From: Pycnopodia helianthoides
Lineage: Eukaryota; Echinodermata; Asteroidea; Forcipulatida; Asteriidae
Reading direction: 5' to 3'
Length of the DNA stretch: 64,000 bases
Assembly (NCBI GenBank): GCA_032158295.1
Contig: CM063251.1
Location: 20,829,933-20,893,932 of the forward strand
The notes beneath the pieces are model-generated. The model saw nothing but the letters and a program-made list of their open reading frames with translations. It was not told where the DNA came from and made no database searches. A program made the position numbers and the translations under genes. Every line of letters starts with the position of its first letter. The first letter of the stretch is position 1. This document shows positions 21,451 to 35,900 of this stretch, piece after piece.

Positions 21451-23050
21451 TGCAAACCTCAAGGGCGCCACCTCGTGACCTATTTTGGACACTTAGGAAG
21501 TTGTCGATTTAGTGGACGCATAAGTTATCCCCTGGAAACTCCACAATAACAACATCGGATCAACGGTTTCCTTTTGAGGGTTAAGGTTTCGATTCTAATT
21601 GTGTTCCTCAATGATTAGACTGTGGGCTCAAGTTGGGCCCAGTGCTTGACCCGTTAGGCCTAAGTAAAGCACTTACTAGTTACAGAGGATGACCCTATCC
21701 TTTGTGTATTCGTGGACGTGGATGGTGTGGTGGATTACGGTGGTGGATCAAGGAATTGAAGTCCGAGGAAGTCTGGCCTGAAATTTCAGTCAAACAATTA
21801 CCTTCTTTTGAGTAAAATTGTTGATTGTTCTAAATAATAATACATGGATACAAGATGGGTTTAGGAGGTAAATTAAGGAAAATTTGTGAGTAGAAAATAA
21901 AGGGCCTAGGTCTTTGCAAATGGTACGTGCCTGGCTGCCCGATCCACCCAAGTGCTGGGGGCGTGCCCATCATTATCCTAAGGGGCACCCGTGGGACATT
22001 TATGGAATGTTTTATAGACGTGGACGGAAAATAAAGAAAAGTCAATGGAAGGAGCTGACTCGAAGTTGCAAAAATCATCCAAGCATGAAACTGGCTGAAT
22101 AACAGAATATGCGATTCCCCGCCTCCAAAACCCCCCACACGCTCACATGTGTTTAAACACCAGGTACACCTGCAATCGGGGACCTCCTATATTGTCCCTC
22201 TTTCGCTTGTACATGAACTTGTGGGCAACAGCTCCCGTTGGTTTTGTACTTTACAATGGGAACTCTATTGTCCCTGTTGTTATAGGTCCCCGGTTCGAAT
22301 GTGTAAAGCCTATACCTAGTACCCACATTTACGACACCGACCCGTACCCCCATAAGTTGACCTAGTAAAATAGAACCGAAGACGCCCTATTCTGTTCAGC
22401 CACCCACACACAACGCATTTTTCGAAACGGATTTACACCAGTGGTAGTGTAATGTATATGTGCTAAATAAAATTAATTGCGGGTGTTTAGGGATGCAGGG
22501 CTGGGTGGGTGATTGAAGTGCTGTTAGATAGGAGAATTAAGATATAAATGAAATGACAAAATAAACATTAGAGCACAATGTTCTGAGACAAGTTTCTTAA
22601 ATTTGTCTTTATTTCGGTTTGAATTAAATTTACCGAAATGTAATGTTTTTACTGCAAAACGCCGATCAGGGCAAATGTGAAATAAGAAGATAGTTTTCCC
22701 CCCAAAAGGTTATTTGAGTTTTGGGTATCATGATAATAAAATTACCTTCGAAAGTGTCACTATTGACAAAATGTTTATAGTTTATGGCCTCCAAGTGTGA
22801 TGATAGGTACGGGAGGGTCGGGAGGGGGCGGGGAGGTTGAGGATAAAAGGTCCTTAAATGACCTGAGTTTGCGATCTGAAGAACATTATTTCATACAATC
22901 AGTTCACCAAGGCGGTTTTTAGAATCTCTTTCTTCTAAAGTGAAATTAATTTTGTTTATTAGGTTTTTTTTTTTTTTTTTTTTTTTTAAATCCGGACAAA
23001 TGAAGAAAAAAAGTTCATCTCTTGAAATTTAGGTTGACGAAGGTTAATTC

Positions 23051-23434
23051 TTAAAGGAACATTACAGAATTGTTTTTTGCTAACAAAACAGTTGCTGGCA
23101 GTGTAAGCACTTTATGTAATCCACCATATACATAAACTGACAAACCTGTAGAGGTTGAGATCGATCGGCCATCTGGGTCACGAGAAAATAGTGCAAAACC
23201 GATTACACATTTGCATGAAATCATATAGATTCAACAAATGAATAAAACGCTCACTGAGCGATAAACTCATTAGTTTATTCATTTCTCATCAAATATGGCA
23301 TTTCAGACAGAAATATTTCAAGGGATGTTTTTCTACTATCATCATCATTAGACCGTGTAAGTTTTATGTAAATCTGTGATCAAAAAGTATATTTTACAAG
23401 TTTTTTTCTTACCAATTCTGTAATGTTCCTTTAA
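23051..23434. mobile_element. MITE, AAAGGAACATTACAGAATTGG family, copy 3
   Basis: About 384 bp, same orientation as copy 2, both inverted ends present, ending TTCCTTTAA. Lies about 400 bp upstream of the VPS13 start codon. Confidence 0.8.
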
Positions 23435-23714
23435 CAAGGTTCTACAATTTGAAATACCAAAAAATTGTTAGATAATATTCCAAATTTTGCTCCCAAAACC
23501 CGTTTGTATACAAAATAACATCCGTTAGGGGTGTCCTCAGCTCAGTCAACGTAAACAAACCAGCGCTTTCGAATTTCGTAACAAATGCCCTCGTCTAGAC
23601 ACCCGACGGCTGTTTGTTTTATACATTTAACCTTTGACCCAGACGTCCCTTGGCATCGAATCTACGTGATAACTAAGTGCGGACGGACAAAAAGAAATTT
23701 TGTACACACTTTTG

Positions 23715-23724
23715 TGCATGCGCG
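23715..23724 (+). promoter_or_regulatory. Possible NRF1-like site upstream of VPS13
   Basis: TGCATGCGCG about 120 bp above the start codon resembles the NRF1 half-palindrome common in housekeeping promoters. A single weak match. Confidence 0.2.
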
Positions 23725-23840
23725 TACTTGCCCTGTGCCAGGAACGATCGAGTATGCACACAATCAACAACATTTTGGTCGCCTGAAACCGCCCCTTTTC
23801 ACCCATTTTTAGCACGCTTTCGGGCGTTAAGGTGTGAAAA

Positions 23841-23940
23841 ATGGTGTTCGAATCGCTTGTTGTGGACTTGCTGAACCGTTTTCTGGGCCAATATATTGAG
23901 AATCTTGATGCATCGCAGCTGAAACTTGGCATTTGGGGAG
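23841..23940 (+). CDS. VPS13: VPS13 exon 1
   Basis: Start codon and residues 1-33; ends phase 1 before GTGAGT. Chorein N-terminus with LNRFLG and [10 protein letters not shown]. Confidence 0.95.
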
Positions 23941-26900
23941 GTGAGTGTTTTGGGCCCACTCATTTGAACTTGGAATTGAACGAAAGACAACATTGATGTT
24001 CAATATTACTATTTTGAACTTCACCGTATTCAGTGTTTATTGTTTGTTGGTTTTTTTAACATGGTCAGTGGTCATACATGTTCATATAGACGATGTGACT
24101 CGGTCATGTCATCAATCTTCACTTTGTTTACTAAAAAAGGGATGTTGTTTTATTTGTTTAAATAGAGAATCTCAGAAAAAAAATAACAACCTTACAACCA
24201 CACCCTGTCCCTGTTTTGCAATAATTGTAACCCTCCAACCTCCCAAGGTGCATCGTCGGGAGAATGAAGGGTCACAACTATCGCAACTAACCCTGAAGAT
24301 GACTAAAATGAAAGATGACTGGAAAAGAGGGGTCATCAAACAATTTATGGCGTGTCTTGGCCGAGCGGTCTCTAGCACACTGAATTCAAATTGTGGTGGC
24401 TGAGCCACCACAATGTGGGTTTGAATCTCGGTCTGGGCACTTGTGTCCTTGAGCAAGACACTTAAGTATAAATTGCTCCTTGGTGTTTATGTCCTAACTT
24501 ATGGATCCTGCCAGTAACGAAGTAGAAGTGCTATTTTCACCATTGCTCTAGGTTTTTACAATTATTTTTTGTTATGTGTTGTCATGATACTGGTCCCACG
24601 AAATGACCTATATTATATCATGGTTCACAGCGGAAACATTTGTGTATGGAGAAAACTGCGATTGAAGTTGCAGCAATTTTCAAACTGCTGTTTGGGAGTC
24701 TGTGGAGACTAATTCATTTAATACAAAACTGTCTAGATATGTTTTCATTCTTGCAATTATTTTAATGAGTAATTAATTCCAAAACACGAGACGTATTTCA
24801 CTTCGCGAACACACAAAACTAGTTTTGCCCTCAAGAGGGCTGTGTACAAACCGATGCATATTGAGGCATATGTGATGGGTCACTTCGTTAAAACACTACG
24901 CTTCAATAGTTCCGACAGATAGGTCACTTCATGAAAACGCTAAACCGTGCTATAATCATGGGTATTGTGGCGTTTCGTGGAAGCACAATTGGAAAATCAA
25001 GTGATGATACGCCGTCCATTACGAAACCATTGTATCAATTGGGTACTGAAACTTTATATTACTATATAAACTGTTTATAAATATTACTAATTTGTATGAT
25101 TGTTCACTGTGTTTTTAGTGATGAATTGTATTAAAAGTGTGTGAAACTTGCCATGAACAGATTCGGACAAGAACTTAATTTGATTTGCTTGCCAGGGATT
25201 TCTGTGAATTCTGCTAATCTAGGTCACTTTTTTTGTAAATATGGCTGCACGTATTGTAAGCATAGCTGATCAGTTTATGCACCATTTTTATCAAGGGGCA
25301 GATTCGCTTGTTTTTTTAACACTCATTGCCGTCCTTGCTGTCTGCGACTTGGCATTTGAACATCACACACACATGTCTTGAAAGTGCCTAGAAAATAAAG
25401 CACCAAGTCACAGATTTATGGCAAAGAGTGTTTGTATTTAATAAACAAATCTGCCCCTTTAAACAAGATGTGCATATTTTACCTTGAAAGTTTTTTATTG
25501 TCTTGTTGTGCACAGTTTATTATCCCACATAATTAGATGGATCCCTTTTGTGAATATTTTAGCAATGATTGCTTGGCAAGTATTCATATTAGCTCAACAG
25601 TAATTGCAATGATCGTAATCCCTTTAGACACCAAGTGAGGACCGGAAGGTTGTGACTGGTTCTGACCCCCCCCCCCTATGGATTAGTGGGAGATTTTTTA
25701 TGTGGTTTTTACCCTAACACCTATGGTAAAGCACTGCATACTCAATTCCTTTCTTGAGTCTGGTGAAAAAAATCCACAGGCATGTTACTCTAGTGGGAAT
25801 CGAACCCATGACCTTTGCCATTCTAGAGCAGATGTTTTACCATCTAGACCTTCGCAGTAGCTAGAGGTAGTTTGAATCCATAACGCAACAATTTAATAGA
25901 TGGAAAATTTACCATCTACAATATATTTTTGGGAGGGTTTTAATCAATTTTCCATTATTACCAAATTATCTCAAAAGCTGTTATCCTCCCATTAAATTGT
26001 ATTGATAAATTTGATACTGTGGAATATTTATTTGAACTAAAGTTGAATTTACCATTTTGCTTAAGTATACATTTAGTTTCTTTTATACAGTGAAGAAACA
26101 GTCGTGGAACAAAACAGGTCCCATTTATGTTTGAATATGCACAAATTCCAAATTGTATACTGACCTACATTTTTTGAACTATTACAAGGCATAGACATGT
26201 ATTCAATACAGATATAATGTTTGTGCATGGAAAAACGATTACCATGCATACATTTTCATTTTTCACTTAACCCATAACAGACATGACCTTCAAACATCAT
26301 TTTTTGAAAAATAATGACAGTGACTCTCCATGAAAACCTTGCTGTGTACAAAGAGATTGTGTAGAACTGGAAAAAGTTGTTTTTATCAGCCAAGTTTTCC
26401 CAATGGATTTTTATAACAGGAAATGGCTTATCAAACCGGAAACCAAACTGAATTATTCCCCAAAATCCTAGACCAGTTACAATCGGAATATTTTGAAATA
26501 AAAAAGCAGTGTGTATCTGTCTTTGAGGACGAAAATAGTGCCAATCAGCAAAAAATGAGTGTACATGTATTTGCACTACATACATGTACATACAATGTGC
26601 CAATAAACCTGACATGGCAAAATCAACAGTTACCAAGCTACTCAGACGAGACAATTCAATATATATTCACAATGAGTAGGCCTATTTAACTGAAGTACTC
26701 TGTACATGAAATGGAAACCTGTCATTTTGTTGATAGTAATATGAATAAAGTAATTACAAAAGTAATTCAATATTTGATACATGTGATTCTGAATTATGGG
26801 GCGCAAGGAATGAAATCATGAACTGTAGTATTGATACTCGCATGCTGCACATGCTGGGGGGAGGGGGGAGCGGACTTTTGCGACTTTGCTGGGGGGGGGG

Positions 26901-29900
26901 GGGAGATGACTGGCATCCCATGAAATGAAGACTGTTAACCACGGGAGGTGGGAGCTTTGAAGTGGGGGTGGGGGGCTTGGAAATAGTCATGTATATTGAA
27001 TCTGGGTTTAGTATTGTAAGAGTTGACTGCTTGCAGTTTGTGGTACATGTAGCCAACATGAGGAGTGAGTCAATTCCAGGCAGTGGCACACCCAAGATAA
27101 AGGGGAGGGGGACCTCTGAGAGGGGGATGGAATTTTTTTCACTATTTAAAAAAAAAAAATCTCAGGCTGTACACTAAACATGTCACAATGCGCTGCAGGC
27201 CTGGAATTACAAGGGGGCCATGGAGGCCATGGCCTCTGTTGTCCCGGTCTTGGCCTTGGTGCCTCTTCAAATGTTTCCCATAGAATTTCAAATTGAAGTG
27301 CCCTAATGAAAAATGAAAATGGCCTTGCCCTCTCAAAGATGAAATTCCAGGGGCCGATTGTCAGTGTTACCATAGTGATTTGTATTGTGACATCACACTT
27401 TAGACTAACTGGCAGTTAAAGATCATACAGGCTGTAAATATTTTACACTGATGAGGGGGGCACTGTGGGGGGGGGGTACACTGTGTTAGAGCAGAGCATA
27501 ACAGGTGCGCCCTATTCTTAATCCAGTTATTCAAGGACTGTTGATTGATTGATTTCAAAGTTGTGACTTGGCTGTTTGACTTATTTGAGTAGTCTCAATG
27601 TTTGCATACAACTTTACATTGCACATTAAATAGAAATTCTTTGAAAATGTGAGGTAGTAATTTCCCCCTGAAGTTCCTTGTAAGGTAGGGTTCAAGGTTC
27701 AAGGTTCAAGGTTCTTTTATTTCCACAGTATCAAAAAGGCAATATCAATCAAAAGAAGTAACTTTACAAAATGCAAAGTAAATGTTTCACATTTTGTTGG
27801 TCACACAGGGTTTCACAGGGTTGTTCCTGTTATTAGAGCACCACACCCTTAAAGAGGTCGGTTGGACCCCTTTCCTCACTAGTTTTCCATGTTCAGTACA
27901 ATTTCCATGCATCTCCTTCGTCACAATAACATGCAGCTAAGTCTGTCTTACCATATATTGATCTGTTTTAAGGGACCTTGGATTGGGCAATTTGGGCAAA
28001 GATAAACACCCTTTCATGCTCATTCAAGAGTGTCCATGATGATACTGATAGAGCCCCAGGACAGGGTTGGAATTCCATCATTGAGAGGGAAAGGACATAC
28101 TCATTTTGCAACATGTGCAAAGGGCACTTCCATTGGAAAATCTTCAAGTTTACAGGAAACTTTTGAAGGGGCACCAAGGCCAAGACCAGGGCAACAGAGG
28201 CTTCACTTCTTCCAATGTTTGCTTCAATTCACTGATGTCATTCCCTACTTAAATATTTACCCCACAGAAACAAACAAATTCAAGTAATGAGGGACATGTT
28301 AGTAGTTTGGAAAAGTACATTTTTGTGCACATTTGTTTTCTCTCTGGCACCAAGAACCAAAAATTTAGCTGCGTACAAATTTGGCGTGCAATCCCTCCAA
28401 CATGAAATACATATATTTATTTTCAAGCAAACTTGAATTCTTGATACTGATTGGTCGACTCCAAGAGGTGTGATATAACCAATATCACACGGCCCATATC
28501 ACACCTTGTGCTGTTCAACTCCGCATAGGCCTATTGCACTATTTTAAGCTAATACGCAAAATGTACAGCTGTTCCACCACCGCATTTTGCCTTAATCTGC
28601 GCATTAAGTTTGCTTGAAGACAAATTCGTATTACAAGCGCGCTCGTGGAATACAGAAAAATATAGCACTGCGTCACATATCAAACTCAGCCCTTGGCCTT
28701 GTTGGATAACTTATGACGTACAATTATTTTACAAGCTGTAATTTTTGGTTAAATCAATCGTTAAATTTTTACCATATCTCATTCAGTTCATATAATTTTA
28801 ATAGCTGCAGATAATCCTTAACGTAGTCTCTAGTACACTACCAATCTTTCAAATTTTACAAAAGAGATTGTCCAGAGGTTGATGGGGAGTCATGTTTTCC
28901 CCAAACTGTATCTTTCCAATTCCACCTCCATGATGTAACATGTTTTCTAAGGCTTATGGGCTTCATAACAGTAAGGACCTTGCTCTATCCTGGCCTATCA
29001 TCATGTTCTTGGGTTCCATTACCAAGCAGAGAAAATAAATGAGAAAGTAATTAAATTTTCATTAGGCCAAAAAAAAAAAAGGGTTCTGTTTCCGATTACA
29101 TGTCATTTAAAAATAGGGTCGGTAGGTCGGAAAGTTTTTTTATTTTGCGTTTTTTTATTATTCCCATACGATTGACGATACGTCCACAATCGTTCATGTG
29201 TTGAGCGCAATCAACGGATTTGCACAACGAATTAGGAAAATTTTTTTTCCCGTTTTCCCCTCGTTTTTTTTAAAGGCCGAATAAAAAGTTTAGGGTCGCG
29301 GCGTAAAATAGGGTCGGTCGGGGAACCGGAAACAGAACCTCTTTTTTTTGGGCCTTAAGAAAAAATCAATGAACATACGATACGAGTGCAATGCTTCTAC
29401 ATATACAATGTACATGATGCATCTGGATGCATGTGTTAGGTTTTATAGAGCAAGGAATGGTGAGGTGTGTACTTAGGTTTCATAGAGCAAGGAATGGTTC
29501 TAGGTGTGCACTTGAAGCAGAGCGCCATACCCTGGATGGAATGTGTATTTTAATTCCACATTGCGGGTAGCAGTAGGGACTCTATGCTGACCTAATGGTG
29601 GACATGAAGACATTCTAACTACACAGTGTTATGCTAAAAACCAATATTCACTTTACCACGGATGAGAAATTTCAGGCTTTTATTTGAATTCAGACTGTTT
29701 TATATCTGCTTGGTGAAAGAAATAGCTATTATTTTCTTCAGATTAAAATTAATCGTGCTCTTTGATCTACATGAGTTTCTCTGTTGCTGAGGATACTGTT
29801 TCTAAAAGCTCCTTGAAATCCACGTCTTCATGGGTTTCTGAAAGGTGGAAATGTCTTTGTTTCAATAAACCTTCTAAAAATTGGATCCTACTTTCAGACC

Positions 29901-32900
29901 TTTTGTCAGGAGTCAACTCTCACCCTGATGTGCATTTGCGATCAATATCAACATGTACAGAACAAATAATGTACTTTCCAATTTTATCTTGACTGTTATT
30001 AATGTAAAAACATAAAAAGGCATGATTTGTTTTTTAGTTACAGCTTTGTTAGATACTTTACATCTTCTGAATGTTCTTTTGTGTGAACTCTATGTTTAAA
30101 CAAAAAATTGCAAGGGTAGAAAAAGAGAACCCATTTATTTTGTTTTTAAACAGCCAGGCAAAAATGTGTGTTCACTGTATTCATCAACATCAATGTGAAA
30201 AACAAAACAAAAAGCAAGCAAAGAACATAATGATATTAAACCTTTTGTGTGTTCTTGTTAATCGTAGGAGATGCTGTTCTTCATAATTTGGATGTGAAGG
30301 AAGGAGCTCTGGTAAGCACATTTATGATTGTTTTTAACATTTTATTAAGATTAATTCTCGTACCAGGGAACTTTTCCATACTGCACATTATTTTTTACTT
30401 TCCATATTTGTCCAAATTTATGTTGCTTTGACTTTATCATTGAGTTTAAGTGCAAACTGTATGCTCTAGTTGACACAAAGGAATCATCAACAAACAGAAA
30501 AACATGCTATCAACCATTACCCCAAAAATAAAAACAACAACAACAAAACAAAAACGTAAACAAAACAAATCAAAATAAACTAAGAATTAAAATTTTAAAT
30601 GTTCATCACTTTGATGAATGGAAGTTCAATGTGAATGTGTTGTTCTTTTACAGGATTGAAAACAAATAAAAGCAAAACAAAAATTGTTATGTTAAATGTT
30701 CATTATTTTTATGAATGTGGGTTCAATGTTTGTGTGACTGTTTGTTCTTTGCACAGGAAACGGCCATTTACATTGCCACCTGTAACAAGCAGTTGATTTT
30801 ATTTATTTATAATTTTTGGCCTTGAGCGTAACGCTGATAAGGTCTTTGTCTGGTGTATCCATCCAGCACAGTGCTAGATCTGAGTGGCCATTTATTGTTG
30901 GTAGCCATTCCAGATGCTTTGTTGTTTTGCACACAAGTGCATCACCCATGACCATGCTGATTAGACTGGACCTTGTGGGACTCCCAGCGCGTGTTGGCTA
31001 CTCCTAAAGGAGCCCATTGGCACAGTGGTTAATAATAGGCCTCAATCCAGCAGCGTGGCTCATAATTTGCATGATACATGAGCGGGTACATGTGTAAAAT
31101 GAGATGCTGACCAATTACATGCTGCTATAATGCTGCTCATGAGGATGTCCACAGTACACGGTGTATGGGGAAAGTGATTACGGACTGAACACTATTATAA
31201 TTGTATCACTGGGTATTCCAGGGGTGTTGTTTTACCACGTCTAGATACAAAACATGACCCATAAAACCATAAAACCAGCGTCATGGATGGATGAAAGGCC
31301 AGTCTGCTACACATTGTAGCTGCCCTGATTCTTAACAATCTACTGTTTTAAATACAGGCATAGTATTTAATCTGGACCTTTGAAGGAAGTGAAGAGTTTG
31401 GAAGTGTAAATTCATTCCTGTACTCTAGTATTTAAAAAATACAACCTGAACCTTCCAAACTGCTAAAATTGTATCACTATCAGGTTCACTATCTGGACCT
31501 TTGAAGGAACGGAAGAGTTTGGAAGCTATAAATTAATTCCTACCCTCTAGTTTTCAAGAAATATAACTTGAACCTACATGTACCAAACAGCTACCATTGT
31601 ATCACTATCAGGTCCAGGCCTGATATGCAACAGAGGCAATTGCCTCTTTGCCCCCTGGTCATTGCCTTGGTGCCCCTTGAAATGTCCCAGTACAAAATAA
31701 CATTTGCTCTACATGGATGCCCTTTACTAAAGAAAAACTGCCTTGCCCTTACACGAACGAAGCATCAAATCTGCAGGGTCCAGTTTCATTGCTCTGCTTA
31801 CCACAGAACTCTGCGATTATGACGCCCTGTAAAACACATAGTTGTATGGGCGGTAAGCACAGAATTCTGGGGTAAGTAGAGCCATGAATCTGAGGTCAGG
31901 TCTGATAATGAGGTCTGAATGCAGTTTGTTTTATCTGGGACTTTGTGCTCATGTTTTAATATGGCAAATATTTACAGGTCTTTTCAGGCTTTGTTTGATT
32001 TGAAAATCGGTAAAACGAATCAAACCATCACAGTCAAAGACTACATGTGGACCATGGACTGAGTTCTTAAGTCTCTGACTGGCATGGAGGGCCAGCATCT
32101 CAAATTAGAGTACAAACTCATAAAGTGCAAACTCATAAATGATAAGTGAATCCATTGTAATGCATGGAGTCAAGTTCATCTGAAATGAACAACTTTTGAC
32201 AATAAATTAACAATAATGCAAGATGCATTGATAATACAATAATACAAACCTAATGCAGCTTGGTGAACTTGGAAGTGACCTACTTTATTCAAGTGAAGCA
32301 GCCTGCCAGCCATTAGTTTGCATAATTTATGCAGACACAGTTTTTAGTCATGTGATTGATGTTATTACAATCAACAGTATGATGGTACAATTGTGATTGA
32401 TACATCGTAGATATGTTGATGTCTTTCAGATCTCGCAGAGTAAAGCTGCATACACTCTGTGTAAAAAAATAATAATAATTGTGCGAGTAAAACTAGTACG
32501 CCCACATTGATACAACAAGACGCCACATGTGGTTTTATTTTGTACACAGTGCGGACACATGTTTATTACTTCAAGTGTAAGAACATAAGTCCTTCGAATC
32601 CCCATGATGAATTTTAGTTAGTGTCTGGGGACTACCAGATTGACCCTTTAATCCATCAATGTCACAACCATGAGAATTGCATTACAGTGGACAATACTTG
32701 TGGTATTGAAAACATCAACTGGTATAAGCCAGTTTTGTGTTTGGGTATTTCAGCTTGGTGTGAAGAGTATGCACATTGTCGGTTTATAGAAGGTGGGGGC
32801 TGCCAGCTTTTTCAATCTTGGTTGTTGCATTTCCAGAGAGTACTCAAGTTCACGAATCAAAACCAGCCATCCAAAAAGTATTTTTATTCATTCTCTTTTT

Positions 32901-35900
32901 TCCAGTTATATATACATGTAGCTACAAACATTGTCATGCACTAATAAACATGGTACTACATGTACATGTATACACTGGAAAGGTACTTAAAGGTACTTAG
33001 AGCTGATAAAATAGCCCCAGACAGTGTTCATGTTTTGTGTGATTTAATATATGCATGAACAAACAAACCTGTGAAAGTTTGAGCTCAATTGGTCATCAAG
33101 GTCACAAGAAAATAGTGAAAAGAGACCTTATGTGTTTTCTGTTTTTTCAAACATCGCGTTTTTATCACGCGCGATAAAAACTATTGTTTTACTCATTTCC
33201 CAGAAACGATAGCATTTTAGGCAGAAATATTTTAAGGAACCCTTTCTACCATTGCTTACTTTAAACCATGTAAGTTATGTGTGAATCTGTGAACATTTGT
33301 GTTTTTCGATCTTTAACACCTACACTGTACATAAATTGGAGTTCTTTGCACACAAACCCCCAACATTAGTTTCCTTGGGATGAACTTTACCACAACAGCA
33401 CGGATTGTTCATCTTATCATGCTCAATATAGACTTCCAGAGTACAAGGTTATCTAAATGAAGACTCCCCAAAAACAAGGTTTGCCAAACATTGTATTGTA
33501 TACTACAGACTTCCTGCAAAATACTAGGTTTGTTAAATAATAAACATGACCTTGTATTTCATGTGCTGTAATATTAAGAACCACAGCAAATAAGTGTTGT
33601 ACGTTTCAACCATAAACATAAAAAAACCAGCTGAAACCCTCTGACTTTATACCGTCTGCGGCAACTAATTGATGTTCGTGCCCCCCCCCCCCCCCATTTG
33701 AAATCTGAACTTTTAAGATTAGAAATTACCAGAATAAAAAGTAACTTTTTTTAAGATTACTTTTTTTTTTACTTGTTTAAGATCTATATTTGCATGGTAA
33801 ACTTTCAGAACACTCAATTTTAGTCAATAAAGCTATGAAAACAACAATTTTGTGATCATACTTAAGTCTAATTTGTGTCCTTTTGCTTAGAGCGAAATGG
33901 TAATATTAAACATCAATTTACTTGTAATTCGTTTTCAACAAAAAATAATATATTGCCTAATTTCAAACGGGGGGTAATTCAGCTACGTGATACACCCCAG
34001 AGCTTAGACAGTTCTTTCCAGCCATGTATATAATCCAATTCTTTAAATTGTCAACATCAGACTCATTTTCACAGAGCGGGTTATATATAGGTGTTTTACA
34101 CCCATATAAGTTAGATTATCTTTAAACAAATTGTAAATGGCATAACAAGAGCGCTGCAGAGAGGCTTGTTTAAGAAAAATACAAACGGAAATTAAATTTT
34201 AGTCAGAATTCTGTGCCCCTCTGGAAAAAATGGTGCACCCCCTCATGCCCCCCTAAAATTGAACCTTAGTCGCCAGTCGCCTGACTGTCTGATCATTCAA
34301 TATGATCCACTACAATCATGGAGGACAGGAATATGCTACACTATAATTATGCCAGCCTATATGATGGGAGGGTAATACAGATCAATATGTACATGTACAG
34401 TACATGTATGTAATGTGTGTACAATTAGTTATGTGTACAGCTGTGCCTCTCACTATACACAACCTATGCAGTTGAATGGTTTTCAATGGTTGGTCAACTT
34501 CGCTGGAAAATATTACCAACAGTAAGAAGATTTTAAAGCTGAAAATCTGGACTCCCAGATGAACACCACGATTACACAGTGCAGTGTATTCTCGAACAAA
34601 TACATGGGTGCATAAATGAACAATTTGTTTTTAATATGAGTAAAGAAAATACAAATTTAATACAGAAATATAAATTATGGGTGCATAAAATGTACATGTA
34701 CAAATTATTTTATTATGAGTATTAAAGAAAATACAAATTTAATACAGGAATATAAATTATGGGCTTTCATAATATTAAAAATGGGTAATACATAAATACC
34801 ATCACCATGTAGGCCTCCATGGGATAACATGCAAACATTGAAGCCCCCTTTCACACTAGAGGAAATTCCAGGGAAAATGTGGTTGACCTTTTCACACCTG
34901 AGTTGCTAACTCTGGTAAATTCCTGGGTAATGGCCATTTCCCAGGAAATAGTTACACCTGCTTGGGAGTAGGGTTAGGTTAGCATACTGAGTGCTCTGCC
35001 CAGGAAATTTGCATTGAGTGTGAAACAAACATGGGGTGATGGTGGGGTTACACACCCCAGGAATTTACTGGGGTTTCATATTGGTTCTGTCGTGTGAAAA
35101 GGGCTTTAGAGATCAGGGCCCAATTTCATGAAGTTGCTTAAGCACAAAGTTTTGCTTAAGCAAAAAATCCTTGCTAAGTAAAATCAGACTACTGGCCAAG
35201 ACTCCACTAAATTGTTATGCTAAGTAAACAACAGCTAAATACCAGTCACAGGCAATGTATGTATATGTCATGAAATTTTGGCCAGTAACAGGTGTAAAAT
35301 AAGCAAGCTATTTTCGTGCTTAAGCAAATTTGTTTCTTAAGCAGCTCCATGAAATTGGGCCCTGTTTGTATAACACTGAATGTAGGTCTGCATATCACAA
35401 TCAAAACATCATTGAGCCATGACCACTTAGGGGCCTACCAAATGAGCTTTGACAATATTCTGATTAACATTATGTAGCAATCAAGGATCCCATGTAAACT
35501 CAATACCAGGAGTAGCTATATTTGCCGTCTCAATGAACGATATTGATGGTAATTAATGAAACTCAAGCCACGGTTAAATACATGCACACAGTGTGTTTAT
35601 TTAATATAAAATTAAGGGGTGGATAGTTTTCTGTTACATGTATGTGTGCAGTGACATGCCTGATAACTCGATGTAAGGGCAAGTCTTTTTTCTTTTTTCT
35701 AAGTAAAGAGCACCTTTAGGGGGAACAATTCAAGGGGTACCAAGGCGATTAATGACCATCAGGGCCCAATTTCATAGAGCTGCTTAAGCACAAAAAGTAG
35801 CTAAGCACAACAAAATTATGCTTACCAAAATAAGGTTACCAGCCAAACTGCCATATCACATGTACAATTTGTAACTGGTGTCTTGCTCATTTCTGCTTAG

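Larger units (their letters stand above)
21318..23840. other. 3' UTR of EMI/EGF gene and intergenic to VPS13
   Basis: Several AATAAA hexamers (about 21894, 22029, 22467) could end the EMI/EGF transcript. A GGGGACCT-bounded inverted repeat is at about 22175-22295, a T-run at 22964-22987, and the third AAAGGAACATTACAG element at 23051-23434. The last 300 bp are the VPS13 promoter/5' UTR. Confidence 0.4.
23941..30267 (+). other. VPS13 intron 1
   Basis: 6.3 kb, no exon seen. Holds SINE (24352-24480), G-rich tracts (26858-26905, 26940-26975), GGCCTGGAATT repeats (27190-27358, 28065-28200), a LINE-like tail of GGTTCAA units (27688-27720), a CTGATTGGTCGA element (28426-28622) and a MITE (29062-29358). 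Confidence 0.5.

Noticed and set aside
23945..24403. 152-codon open frame on the + strand after VPS13 exon 1
   Set aside because: Lies in intron 1, runs into SINE sequence and has no family features.
26256..26654. 132-codon open frame on the minus strand
   Set aside because: No recognisable motif, AT-rich intronic sequence and overlapping open frame on the other strand.
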